This document shows, piece by piece, positions 1 through 10,442 of a stretch of DNA of 64,000 nucleotides; within the stretch, counting starts at the first letter, position 1; every line of letters starts with the position of its first letter. The notes beneath the pieces are model-generated. The model worked only from the letters and a program-made list of their open reading frames with translations, was not told where the DNA came from and ran no database searches. Source of the stretch: Phialocephala subalpina (Eukaryota > Ascomycota > Leotiomycetes > Helotiales > Mollisiaceae); NCBI GenBank assembly GCA_900073065.1, contig FJOG01000005.1:847422-911421 (forward strand), written 5' to 3'. The translations under genes and the position numbers were made by a program.

Positions 1-264
1 TGGCATGATTCTGTGGATACATCGAAATTGAAGTCCACCAATACCATTTGAATGCAGAAGACAAGAACTTAGGAGTCAGCCTCATGCCTGGAATACAATA
101 CTATGGCCAATAGAACCATGATTCCATACAAAGCATACTTCCAGACCTTCGAGAAAGCCGTAGGTGGATTCGTTGCCCGATTTGCCCGATTTATTCTCTC
201 TTCGAATTCTTACATACTAGCTTTGGCCTTAGCCAGCTCATCGGCGAATTCTCTGATCCAGGCT

Positions 265-1083
265 TTAGATTTGGATAACTCGCCAGTCAGCGCCGATAGT
301 TCCTCTAGGGCAGCACGGGCTAATTTCCCGTTGCAATCGCGCAAGCTTCATATTTTCCAATTCCGTCTTCTTCGTCAGGAGGCTCGCAACAAGTTCTGCT
401 TCTGAGCCTATGTAGAATCGTGATGTGTTGAACGGCTCTTTGAGCAGTTTTAATTCCGTAGGTGGTCTCTCAAGCAAGCTCAGAGCTAATTGTTGACATG
501 ATTCCAGATTGTTCTCCAAGTGGAACACGTTTGCTCCCCTTCTGATCATGGATGAGCATTCTCGTGTTCCGTCGAGCCAGCTGACTCTTTGAATAGGTTC
601 TGAGGGTTCGTACACCTCCCAGTGAGATATGACGAGTCCCACATTTTCGAAATCGGTTCCGAGTTTGCGAAGGAAATCGACGAAAGTTTTCATGTTGTCT
701 TCTGCCTCCCTCGTGACATCGGCGAAGACCGTAAAGTCTTTAAGAGCATAGAAATATAGGACCGCCGTGATATCCCAAGTAGGGCCAATCTGTCCTTCTA
801 AGAAGTGAGAAACTTGGTTGAAAACAGATTCGGCATGCCGACGACCGCTCCAGAATCCAGTAGTATCCGCAAAGGCAACCGTCTTGCCATCGATTGTCGT
901 AACTGCAACTGTGGGTTCTTGAGTACATACAGCATCGCCGAAGCTATCGTTGATGGGATAGTTGGATCCAGTGATGTTGTTGACGAATGTAGTTTTGCCC
1001 GCGCTTTCTTGGCCGAAGACTAAGATGATGCGTACATCGGGAGGTATCTTGATCGATGTTCTTACATCGTCTACCGCTGTCAT
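265..1083 (-). CDS. AIG1/GIMAP-like P-loop GTPase with frameshifted C-terminal tail
   Basis: The 272-codon ORF begins with a short N-terminal extension and then a G1/Walker A motif, GQESAGKT (residues 24-31). A G3-like DTTG follows at about residues 73-76, as in the AIG1/GIMAP and other septin-like GTPases common in filamentous fungi. The usual N/TKxD specificity motif is not clear; the position after the VGLVIS strand reads SHWE. The C-terminus is charged and helical (KKTELENMKLARLQ). Just after that the frame runs into poor sequence and a stop. A neighbouring frame continues the coiled-coil style sequence (ALEELSALTGELSKSK) down to a TAA at 210-212. This suggests a one-base frameshift near 318-328. 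The family call is fairly safe; the role is unknown, and guanine-nucleotide binding is inferred only from the P-loop. Confidence 0.7.
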   Translation of the reverse strand: MTAVDDVRTSIKIPPDVRIILVFGQESAGKTTFVNNITGSNYPINDSFGDAVCTQEPTVAVTTIDGKTVAFADTTGFWSGRRHAESVFNQVSHFLEGQIGPTWDITAVLYFYALKDFTVFADVTREAEDNMKTFVDFLRKLGTDFENVGLVISHWEVYEPSEPIQRVSWLDGTRECSSMIRRGANVFHLENNLESCQQLALSLLERPPTELKLLKEPFNTSRFYIGSEAELVASLLTKKTELENMKLARLQREISPCCPRGTIGADWRVIQI

Positions 1084-2171
1084 TTGAGATGATTGAATGT
1101 GATGTCGGAGGTCTTCTCTGAATCATTTGAGATCAGCTGTTGTTTGGTGTTCTTTCTTTGATTTCTGCTGAGTTCATTGATGGGAGAAACTAGCTTCCTG
1201 ACTACTAGGAATGTGAAATTCTCATTCCAGACCCGGAATGTTGTGAGAGTTCTCTACGGCACGTGATGCAGCAAGCTGCTCACGGATCGCTCCTTCTTTC
1301 CAGGCGACATCATGTTAGATTTGTGATGAGAAAGAATGAGAGGTTAAGAGTGAGGAGATGGCAAGAGGATTGTTTTACTCGTGTTAACGACAACTCTCCT
1401 TCTCAAAGCAGGAAATGAGTCTACGCATACCCGCTTCTATCCTTCCACTTTCGTTCGCGACACGACCAACCTGAATTTGGGTTGCATTGGAGAAAAACAC
1501 TCGCCATACCAGATGACTTAAATTGGATTGAACGCTGGAAGGTGATATCGCGCTGGCAGATTGAAAAGGCAAAGTCTGAGTGCTCAATGGGATCACGAGT
1601 CTCGGAGAGCGGTGGCCGCTTTTACTGCAGATGGGAACTTTTCAAAGTCAAGTTTGTAGCTTTACTTATTGAGTTCATTTGACATTTAGTTTACCCAGAT
1701 CAAAAGTTGATTAATTGTCTACGGGTCAAGGAGGAATCAAGAGTTTGACAGTGCAACCGAGATGAGAAAGGGGGCTCGGCAAAAAGTACTTTTGCCTCAG
1801 TCTTTCGCGATTCTGTCCGCAGCCTTCCAGAATGCACTGACTTCGAGTTCTGAGAGTACGTCATTGATGACAGTAGATTTTGAACACCAACATCATTGGA
1901 AGCCACAGACAGACGGCCTGACCCAGGCCCAGAACCGGAACGTCACGTGGTCACCAGCACCCCAGTCCGAATGGTAATGCTAACTTACTGATATAAGAGT
2001 TCTTTTACCCACTGTGCAAAGTTTCTATCACAGAAATAACAGTTCTATAGACAGTCGTTGCGGCTTCACAACTGTATAACGCAGTGCGATTCCCAGCCTC
2101 GAGCCCCTGCTATTGCAAAACTCCATCCAATTTCTGAAATTTAACCATTCACGCCTCACGAGAACACCATA
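1084..2171. other. Intergenic region without supported gene
   Basis: Several short ORFs occur on both strands but none shows a domain, a good start context or splice-linked continuation. Two CACGTG E-box-type hexamers lie here (near 1259 and 1945). This is probably the promoter DNA of the two flanking genes. Confidence 0.5.
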
Positions 2172-2967
2172 ATGAACTCCCCCAACAATGTCCCAGTAGC
2201 ACAGAAGCGCTTTTGTGACCTACCTTACGATATTCTATTCTTACTCTTCGATGAAATCATTGCATCTGAGAGGATCATTGACCTCGCTGGGCCGGAACAC
2301 TCTAAGGACCTTCGAAAATTAGATACTCTAGGTCAGCTATCTCTATCGCGTCTCGTATTTATCGTAGCAATCAACAAATGGTTTGATATGAAACCTGGAC
2401 TGAAGAGAATAAGACCTCGCGGGTAAGTCATCTTCTCCCGAAACTTCCCCTTGCGATTGATACGGAGAAACCTTGAGACGGGGTGTTGCAATGCATATGA
2501 CACGCCTTTAGATTCCTGAGACGTTCATACTAGCTGTAAGACTTCTGAGAGAACCATACTGACGCGACCATCCCACATTCAGAGAGATTTGGATTCCTAT
2601 CACTACAACGTTCTATCTCGATCTGAGACCTTCGTTTTGGGAAATCGTTTTCAGTAGTTGGGCACCTTATATAAAAAACCAGACGTCGCAAGGACGTAAT
2701 GCTCTCCTTAAGTCTATTTTGATGACAGAGTTCTCGAACCCGCGGTTGTGGCTGACCGACAGGATCTGGGCTGACGTTTTGGTGACCCAAGAATTTTGTA
2801 GTCTGCGTTGGCCCTGTAACTGCTGCTGCCCTGATCTCCCGTGTGTCGGATGGGAAGTGGGGAGCTTAAAAGTCCCAGGGACTGTGGAAGAATGGACCAA
2901 TGTCGACTTTGAGAGGACATCGTCCTATGGGGTGGGCCCAAAGACCGAGCGCTCGAGTCGAGGATGA
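2172..2967 (+). CDS. F-box-like hypothetical protein, two exons
   Basis: Exon 1 is 2172-2422 and exon 2 is 2583-2967. The 160-nt intron has a GTAAGT donor, a CTGAC branch-point-like element and a CAG acceptor, and the split glycine codon keeps the frame. The spliced product is 211 residues. Residues 13-30 (FCDLPYDILFLLFDEII) resemble the start of an F-box, whose usual role is to bind Skp1 in SCF ubiquitin ligases. The rest is unrecognised and contains a cysteine run, CNCCCPDLPC, at about residue 160. The ATG follows an A-rich leader (ACCATAATG). The gene model is supported by frame closure. The F-box assignment is an inference from a short hydrophobic pattern and is weaker than the gene call. 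Confidence 0.55.
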
Positions 2968-4554
2968 ACGCGAACCGGAGCATATTTGTAGGTTGTAGGC
3001 CGAGTATGGAGGTGGCGCTGAGCGTTCCAAGAGGTCATAGTTATGGGAGGAACGTCAACGCGCGATGTAATACGAAGACACGAAAGGCAATAAGTTCGTT
3101 TCGGAAATAGATAGAGCAGTGAGCATTGTGTCTTGCAATGTAAACATCTCATAATATCAAGTCAGAATGGCCCTTTCGATTGAGAAGAGCAGTGATGATG
3201 GCGAGATCGGGAAGGAAATATCGATAGCATTGCATATTTTAGACTTCTTCTTGGAGGCTTGGTACCCAAAAGGTGAGGAGGGACAAGGACTTTTTGTATT
3301 GTGTCTCCCGAACGTGATTGTGGGGGCAAAATCCCACCTGGCGATTTACTCTGGGTCTATAATGGTACCGATGTCTACTTGGCTAGGACTGGCTCATGAG
3401 AAATAACTCGCCTTAACTTGTGACTTTCGTGACTCGTGAACAACAAACAATATGGAGATACAAAGCGCCAGGTCCTAGCGACTTGGCCATGTCCTCGAAC
3501 GAGTCAGAAGTGCAGACGAACCGAGAATGAGAATGAGTAAGCGGAGACCAGGTGTCTTTTGTACATTCGTTTGCTCGTAATCTTCAAGTCAGAAAAGCTA
3601 CCTCCGGCGTTGTCAATCTCCCAGTTCTGCCCGGACTTTCTCGGGAGGGCTGCGAGCAGGGCTGAGCTGGTCGCCCTATGAAAATTCTGACAGAGGAAGA
3701 GAGTGGCCCAGAAAGCCCAAAGAAGCCTGGGAGGCTGAAAGTACTAGTGATTGGTAGTGGCCACGACATCGAAAAGGATCGTACTTGCCTTCCCCGACAC
3801 CTTATCGCTTATCCCACACTGATCGTTTGTCCGAAATTCGCAGCCCCAGGTTTATACTCCTTTCGCTGGCTCGTCTGGGAAATTTCTCATAAGGCGACAG
3901 AGCTTCTAAACACGATGCTTAGCTCCGTCTCCCTCATGAGACCCCTCAGCCTTCGAAGAGTGATAAGCTAATGAAGAAGATCCGACAAGGCGGGATGGAT
4001 CGCCTTGCCTTCGAGCCGCCCAAGACCTCGAGAGGTTCTTGCCTATCTTGTGTTGAACATTTCCCGCGGAGTTACAGCTACGAGGTTGTTTCAATCCCAC
4101 AAGCACGTCTCGTGGCGTTATCCCGAGGCGACAAAATGATTCCTCGACACCACGCCTAGCTTTGCATTCCTCGGAAGACCCCATCCCGCCAACGACGTCG
4201 GGTCAATCATAGTGACAGGTCGGACAATATTCAAGCTGGATCATCAGACATAGTACCACAATCAACACACCGAGTACGGTCATATTCCTTCCAGAGGTTG
4301 CAAGTGACGCCGTGGTTCCGATGTTGGAGCAAACAAAGAGCCTCGACACTGGACGTCGACTTCCTATTTGCTTGCTCACGGAAAATATACATCCAGCTTG
4401 CGGGAGTTTGCATCTTGTACAACATTTACAGCTCATGCAAGGTGGACCGGTATGCTTTCTCGTGGAATATTAGAGTCCAGTGTACTCTGGTGAACTCCAA
4501 GGCAAAAGAAAGCCAAAACCCATAGTTTGTACGACCACCCTCCAGAGGCAGGCA
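2968..4554. other. Intergenic region, no supported gene
   Basis: ORFs of 60-97 codons exist (for example 3167-3406 and 3678-3971 on the plus strand) but I see no domain, signal peptide or intron that would join them into a gene. The stretch 3167-3406 has an ordinary-looking composition and could be a fragment, but it is not supported enough to call. Confidence 0.4.
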
Positions 4555-4560
4555 TATAAA
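4555..4560 (+). promoter_or_regulatory. TATA box of the 4615 gene
   Basis: TATAAA lies 55 bases before the proposed ATG at 4615, and the leader between them is A/C-rich with no other ATG. This supports 4615, rather than the upstream in-frame ATG at 4480, as the start. Confidence 0.5.
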
Positions 4561-4614
4561 GTTTCATTGCTCTGCATCTTTCAAGATACCAAATCGAAAG
4601 CAAAGACAACAATC

Positions 4615-5339
4615 ATGTATTTACCACGCATCGATAGTGGCCCTCCTTGGGGGGCCTACGGACGACGGTGTAACGACGACCTTTTAATATCCAACCTCCC
4701 CCAGCAATCGCCATATGGCATTCCATCTCTTTTGGGCGGCTACGGTCTCCCTTACGTGTACCCTCATGGCAGAAATCCCTATCTTCAAACCCAATTTGGC
4801 GCCGGACTTGGGATTGGACCGAGCTATCCTCCTCTCCGAAACAGGGGAGAATTTGGACGTATCGGTAGCTCTCCCTTCCGACACCTACACGGCGAAGACA
4901 CACGGTTTGGACGGAGTTCATCTTCTCACGGCAATTCTTACCGCCGCTCTCATTCACGCTCTGGGAACGCGGATCAGATATTCCCAGTCGTCGCGCCCAC
5001 TTCGGCGCGTATACTCGGAAAGACTTTGTCGTGACAATTCCTGTAACAGTCGCCCAACCAATATTGTTCACTGTCTGTCCAGGAGTAACCCGACCACAAC
5101 AAGTACATCGCCGAATCACCATCCCCACCTCCGTCAGCAAAGAAGTGATCCATGACAAGCTTGAGCGAGTAATAGATGGTTGGATCTGGGGTTACGCTGT
5201 GAAGGTCTTCCTGAAGAGTGGCAAGAGTATACCGTTGGATAGGATCGGTAGTGAGGAATTGCGGAGGGCGTTGGAAGATGAAAATATCGAGCAATTTTAT
5301 GTGGAAAAGCTTCGAGAAGGCGACAAAGCGCATTGGTGA
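4615..5339 (+). CDS. Hypothetical Gly/Arg/Ser-rich protein, two exons
   Basis: Two overlapping ORFs in different frames are best joined by a 113-nt intron at 4865-4977 (GTAGCT donor, CAG acceptor). This restores one frame and removes the apparent shift. The product is 203 residues. Exon 1 encodes a Pro/Gly/Tyr-rich segment (LLGGYGLPYVYPHGRNPYL). Exon 2 encodes a compact C-terminal part with FVVTIPVTVAQPILFTVCPG and a charged terminal helix (ELRRALEDENIEQF). No signal peptide or membrane segment is visible. The ATG is 55 bases downstream of a TATA box. I do not recognise the family. If the intron is wrong, the gene carries a frameshift near 4970. Confidence 0.5.
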
Positions 5340-6126
5340 TAACATCTGGTGAAGATGAGTGGGAGCTGGGATCGATGTCGAGTATATGCCAGCTTGGTGT
5401 TGTGGGAATTGTGGGAGTTTCGTTACTGGTCGATACGAATAGGCGAGTTGGAACTGGAAGTAATGTTAGATCAGATTGTTTGTGCTGGGGGTGGGATACA
5501 TTACATGATTGAGAATTGAAATCTCCCGCCTCCAGATTCAACTCCAGCCCACTTGACTCGATCATATGCGGCATCTCTGTTTCAGCTAGACCTGTTCTCA
5601 GCCTTAGCTTAGCATCCAAACATCACAATCGTAGCTGTGTTGAACAAGACTTGCTGTGTACCTTCCTGTGAAAGCCACTTTGAGAGATGTACATTATGAT
5701 CTGCCACCCTTGCAGCGCAATAAGAAGCTTCCACAACGATAGATAGTAGCGGAAACGCACAAATATTCCACAGAAATCCAACACGCAACAAACATTCGAT
5801 CAATATCCAGCTATAAAAGGGCTTTCTGACATTGGCGAGGAGCTTGCCAGCACAGAGGTAGGTTGAGGACGCCGGGTTGTCCGAAAACCTTCAGCTAGGA
5901 TGAGGCGTGCAACAAAATGTCTGAATGTCTGAATGTCCGAAGTCAACTTCACCGCCCATGCACTTTCAACGCCGATCTCAGATATCCTCCCACCCTCAAC
6001 CACAGGTCGACCCCAAATCATCAAAATCTCAACAACAAAAACTCCAATCATCTATCCCTCATAGGTCAAGAATCTAAAGACCCCCAGGAAGCTTTTACTC
6101 GCCTGGGCAGTGCACTAGCATTATAG
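5340..6126. other. Intergenic region
   Basis: No supported gene. A plus-strand ORF at 5917-6126 is in the same frame as the decayed coding stretch that follows it, separated by a TAG, and could be its eroded upstream part. Confidence 0.4.
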
Positions 6127-6436
6127 TTGTTATGTAGTGAGGATGAGGGCGTTGAAACGCATCCAACCTCCGGCCAAGCTGAGATCCTAAAATCTGCGAT
6201 CAGACGTGCAACAGAAGATTTTCAATATCCTGAGATATTTGGGACTTTGGAGTGAATTGAGCCAGATAAGGAGGCTGCGGAGGAGGCGAGGTTGGCGAAA
6301 ATTAAGCAGGAGCAGGCGATTAAGATGGGTAAAAGAGGGCATGCTCTTGGTCCTAAACTTCTCTTGGTTGATCGATTGAGAATGAGGGCTGGTGCTAATG
6401 ACATGCTGGTCATGGACATCACTGTCGCTCAGTGAT
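6127..6436 (+). pseudogene. Decayed coding remnant with internal stop
   Basis: Read in one frame from 6127 to the TGA ending at 6436, the sequence is protein-like. It has HPTSGQAEILKSAIRRATEDF, an in-frame TGA at 6253-6255, a strongly charged helical stretch (EPDKEAAEEARLAKIKQEQ), then GKRGHALGPKLLLVDRLRMR. Amphipathic helices and conserved-looking turns like these are unlikely by chance. No start codon can be placed, because the frame is also closed by TAG at 6124-6126. I do not recognise the family. It could instead be one exon of a gene with unrecognised introns, but no good splice sites flank the internal stop. Confidence 0.4.
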
Positions 6437-6487
6437 GTTCAAAGTGCTGTCCCACTTCAACTTTCCCCACTCCTCGAGTAAAGGAGG

Positions 6488-7357
6488 TCATATCACTTCC
6501 AGCCCCTCTTCCCTTGCAATTACCTTCACATTTAGTTTCTTCGCCTCCACGTCCATTCCACTCTTCCTCCCATCCCATCCAATCACAACATCACCACCAC
6601 AACTATTGATCCCAACCAAGAATGGCGCCACAGCCGAAGTCCTCCAAGCCCCAGTCCACATCCCCACCCTCACAATACAGACAGCAGTCGCCCCCAGAAA
6701 CCCCACACTCAACAATATCAGCACTGCAGGTAACGCCATCCAAGCCCACTTCACACCAATGCAAGCTCTCGACTCCAGCACATCTCCCACTGCCCACATC
6801 TCCATCCCTCCGTCTCCCCTTTGCCTCATCATACCCGTTATTGCCCCTGTCAATCCACTCACGTATTGATCTACACTTTCCAGTGTCGCGGTGTCATTGA
6901 GATACATCATTGTCAGCACCTGAGGACCTTGGGTGTCCATAGCGTTAGATTCAAAGGCTTCAAGGCAGTTGTTTACGTCGTCGTCGTACATCCAGGACAT
7001 GTATTGGTTGAGCCCGAGACCGATTAGGTAACTGGGATTCCAGACGCAAGAGGATTCGGTATAGCGGAGTGGTGAGCCGGGAGAGGGGTTGTTTTGGACA
7101 AGGGTATTATTTGTGCTGATGGCCACGGGAGTCGTGTCGGAGAGGGTATCTGCGATGCGACATTGTGTCCAGGTCCCGTCGCGGAGAATTTTGTCGGTGG
7201 TGAGGGAGAATGTGAGGTTGGGAGATGTGGTGATTTCCGTGGCTGTAATGATTGTTTTCTTCAAAGGAGTAGTAGAGAAGACCGCTTCACTGAGGACGGA
7301 ATTGATAATCTTAGCGCTGTAGGTCTGGATGCAGGGGTAGAGGGAGCAACGAACAGC
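6488..7357 (-). pseudogene. DUF3176-family membrane protein, N-terminally truncated
   Basis: The open frame runs from just after a TAG at 7358-7360 to the stop at 6488 (289 codons). It carries hallmarks of the C-terminal half of fungal DUF3176 proteins: a CSLYPCIQTYSAKI segment, an INSVLSEAVF helix, a Cys- and Asn-rich extracellular-type region with NxT sites, then a long hydrophobic segment (WMALPAVLILLSVGFLGA) and a short cytosolic tail. Full-length family members are roughly twice this size and begin with further membrane segments, which are absent here. The upstream end runs straight into HET-derived sequence on the same strand. I see no ATG near the 5' end, so this looks like a truncated remnant rather than a gene. 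Confidence 0.6.
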
Positions 7358-7389
7358 CTATGGGTCCAAGGAAGAGGTCTCGCCAACGC

Positions 7390-8090
7390 ACTGTCAAGTG
7401 CTGAGTACGAATCCAGGGAGAGATTATGGTATAGACGGTCTAGTTTTGACAGAAGGTGGAAGGGATGTCCACCTTGTTTGTGGAACATTAGAGTCAGAGT
7501 GCAAAATAACTCGAACGAGGTCTTTGAGTAGTCGATTGAGAGATAGGATTGGTCGACCGGATGCTGGTCGTGATCCATTAGGGCTGCCAAGGCCTTCTTA
7601 GGACGGTTGTCCTCGGCTGAGCCTATGAGAAGAGCCTCTGCAGCCAAGCCGACTAATGAGTATACCCTGTCCCTTGGGTCGCTGCTCAATGAATCCGTGT
7701 GCCTCTGTAGAAGTTCGTGTAGCAAGGGTGGCTTGCCATGGCAGTCTTTTCTTCAACAGACATGTGAATTATTGAAAATCTATTGGTGCCTTGATAATTT
7801 CGAACACTTTCTATGGCCAAATTACTAGAACCCGTTCCGGGACCAAGCCATACAAGGACTTCAGTCACATGGCTGTAGATATATGACATCATTGAAACTT
7901 GATGATTGCGTTCGAGGACATCGTCTGTGGATGTGAACAGCCACCGAAGAAAATGCCATGCAGACCGAGTCGATACGGGAGGGGGAATAACCAAGTTGCC
8001 TCCCTGGCAGATCCTCGGGCCTGCCAAAACTCTTTCTCCGCTGCACCAGGGATGTCAGAATTCGTGGACACCACTTAGAGCTGTGGCGGC
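7390..8090 (-). pseudogene. HET-domain gene fragments, frameshifted and out of order
   Basis: Three HET-domain pieces lie on this strand. Reading 5' to 3', the first is VLAGPRICQGGNLVI (8030-7980). The second is DDVLERNHQV, then MSYIYSHVTEVLVWLGPG (7935-7835). The third is DPRDRVYSLVGLA with DYSKTSFELF (7690-7540). The first two share a frame. The third is in another frame, so a frameshift lies near 7725. In intact HET proteins, which control heterokaryon incompatibility, the ERNHQV/VWLG block precedes the CGG-type block. Here the order is reversed and intervening sequence is missing. No start codon is available. This is a rearranged relic of one or two HET genes. The family call is good; the exact limits are approximate. 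Confidence 0.6.
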
Positions 8091-8103
8091 CCGTTGTTTA
8101 TGG

Positions 8104-9553
8104 TCAGCCAGCGTGCGGGATTGCTGAAGACCATGTTGCCATGAAGGCGGCTGGTGGAAGATAGAACAAAGAGCGAAACGCCTCGACCATAATATAGAGC
8201 CGACAGAGTGCATATAGGGCAAACGTAGCGGAAGTCAACGCCACTGTCAGCCGGCGCAGCGAGTGTATCCGCCATGAAATATACCAGAGAAGATAATACA
8301 CTGGCATAGCAGCTGTTGTAAAACCGCTCGTAGCTCTCCAGAGAGTTTGTTCGATGGGTGTAGGAAAGTCAAAATTCCAAGCTATGCAATGGCACGCGCC
8401 GAGGACGACGCCACCGAGGATAAAACCAGCGTCCATGAAATTCATCGACCAACCAGAGCGCCCAGGCAAGGAAATCGTGCTGTCAATATAGGTCATATCG
8501 TTTGGAACAGTCAGCGCAGGCTTATGAAGATACTCGTTCCACAGAGCGTTCTCAAAAAAGCCAAAGTAATTCAAGTTTAAGAGGTGATGCTTGCCGTATT
8601 CTGTCAGGTTGTCTGTGACCAAGACTTCCGTGGCGATATTAATATCCTTTGGTTTTTCAACCATAACAAGTAGGTGATGAATGTGCTTGTAGCGAAGCCG
8701 AGGACGGTAATCTCGAGTTGGGTGGACGGGATCCTTGTGACTTTGCGGTCGATGAGCTGTATGAGGAGCCATAGGACCTGGAGGAGTGCAAGTAGCTTGA
8801 CAACCCCGTCTTCCTTGCTCTTGTCCTTGATCTCCTCCTTGGAAATAGGAGTGAACTCGATCCATTTTGTGCTCACCAACATGCACAATTGCGCAGAATT
8901 GACGGCGATGGGCAGATCAAAGTGGAGATCTGCGTTTATCGATCTATATCCTGACAGGCCGATATGGTCACCACCATAGTAGTAGCGCGTCGGAGGTATC
9001 GTTGGGCCATTACTAGGCAGCCTAGGTGGCGCTGTCCTCGGGCGTTCATGGCAAGTGCCTCCGCCAACCGCACTTCTGCGTCTTAGGACAAAGCCACCCA
9101 TGTTTGCGTAGAGGCATGTGTCATGGTCCATTGTGGGCCTCGTAAATTTGTGCAATAAAAAGCTGATCTGTAGGCAGCGATGAATTCTCCGAGTGCTCGG
9201 CCAACCAAAAACTCCGGTAGGATTATAGCTATCAGCATCCACTTCGGCTTTCTACATAAGAACCGCTAAATGCATCTTGGAAATTGACAGAGAATGCGTT
9301 TTAGGAATCCATCCTTTTCATTCTCGAGCGGTGCGGGGGGTGCGGGTGGTGGTAGAGAGAGATGCTGTACAGTCCACGTGCACAAGAAGATGGTGAGGAG
9401 AGAACTCCACAAGATATTTAGCGTTGAGCGCACGTTGGGCCCCGTAACAAAGTTAGATCCTTCTGGGGGGAGAGCGCAATTAATGGCAAAGTTCGTCGCC
9501 TGAATCACTTGAATGTGAATTAGCTGAAGAAGAATGCATGAAGGTAGATACAT
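8104..9553 (-). pseudogene. Polytopic fungal membrane protein, pseudogene (stop plus two frameshifts)
   Basis: Conceptual reading shows a hydrophobic N-terminus, the block TLNILWSSLLTIFLCTWTVQH, a central charged block (EEIKDKSKED) and several C-terminal membrane segments ending near FYLPPAAF. This pattern is typical of an abundant but uncharacterised family of about 450-550 residues in filamentous fungi. Three lesions break it. An in-frame TAG at about 9266 is followed in the same frame by PKWMLIAIILPEFLVGRAL. A one-base loss near 9115 separates WTMTHA from YANMGGFVL. Another shift near 8668 separates FITYLLW from EKPKDINIATE. No introns explain these lesions. The family is frequent near HET genes, as here. 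The relic spans nearly the whole protein. Confidence 0.7.
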
Positions 9554-10442
9554 CTTTGACGATTGCGACGGAGCTGAGGAATGTGCGGTTAATGAAGGCC
9601 TAGAGAGACATTTTAAGTCTCTGTCGGAGAGCAGGTCTGCAACACAGCGTGTGATTTTGGTCGTTCAGGCCACACAAAAGAGCCAATTCGGAGCCGCTTG
9701 GCATGTGTGGCAAGCTCCAACTGGCTGTCGGGGAAGTTGTGTAACCAGACCGTTGGGGGTTGCCCGACCGATAAGCACCAGTCCTCCTACGAAGATGCTG
9801 CATGGTGGTAGGGCGCAAGCGTGACAAAGGTGCCTATACAGGTACTTTTCGCTTGAACCAGTGAGCTTTCACTGGCTCAAATGGTCTCGCCCTATAGTCA
9901 ACAACGATAAGGAGAGTCATGGGAAGCATCTGCTTGTAAGGACCTGTAGCGATGGCTCTTAATTGGATTTAAAGACAGGACAACCTGGAAATAGGAATGG
10001 CACTTGCCATTTCAAATATCCGAAGCCCAAACAGAGCAGGCGCGACTCAAAATCACATTTACATCACCAACAAAAGTCCCAATTGCATCGCAAGAACAAA
10101 TCTATTTCCCTCCCCTCACCACCACATATCTTTTCACCCCTCACTCCTCCCACCTGAAAGGTAACGCCCCCCAAAGATCTCTATAGTAACACATTCGCAG
10201 CTTGCCTTTCAGCCGTAGCCACTTTCTGTCTCGAATCCCTGCCCATTCCATGCGCGTGCTCGCTCCCAAATATAGTACAGTGCTTACGTTGCCTTCAATT
10301 CCCATCATGCTCTAAAGATTCCGCATCAGATCTCAAAAACCACGCAATTCTTTTTCTTTCCTTCTTTCCCACCAAAAACAAAAAGCGCGCATTAACGATC
10401 GAGAACGTGACATGTGGATATATCGAACAATGGAAAGGAAAT
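9554..10442. other. Intergenic region
   Basis: No supported gene. The part next to 10442 is the 3' flank of INO80. It is A- and C-rich on the plus strand between 10020 and 10160, with only short chance ORFs. Confidence 0.5.

Noticed and set aside
3167..3406. 79-codon ORF as an extra exon of the F-box-like gene
   Set aside because: No donor after 2967 or acceptor before 3167 joins it in frame.
4613..5158. 181-codon minus-strand ORF
   Set aside because: Antisense to the TATA-driven gene at 4615-5339; no features of its own.
8604..9242. 212-codon minus-strand ORF as an independent gene
   Set aside because: Its N-terminal ~40 codons are the wrong frame of the membrane-protein pseudogene; only the later part is in its true frame.
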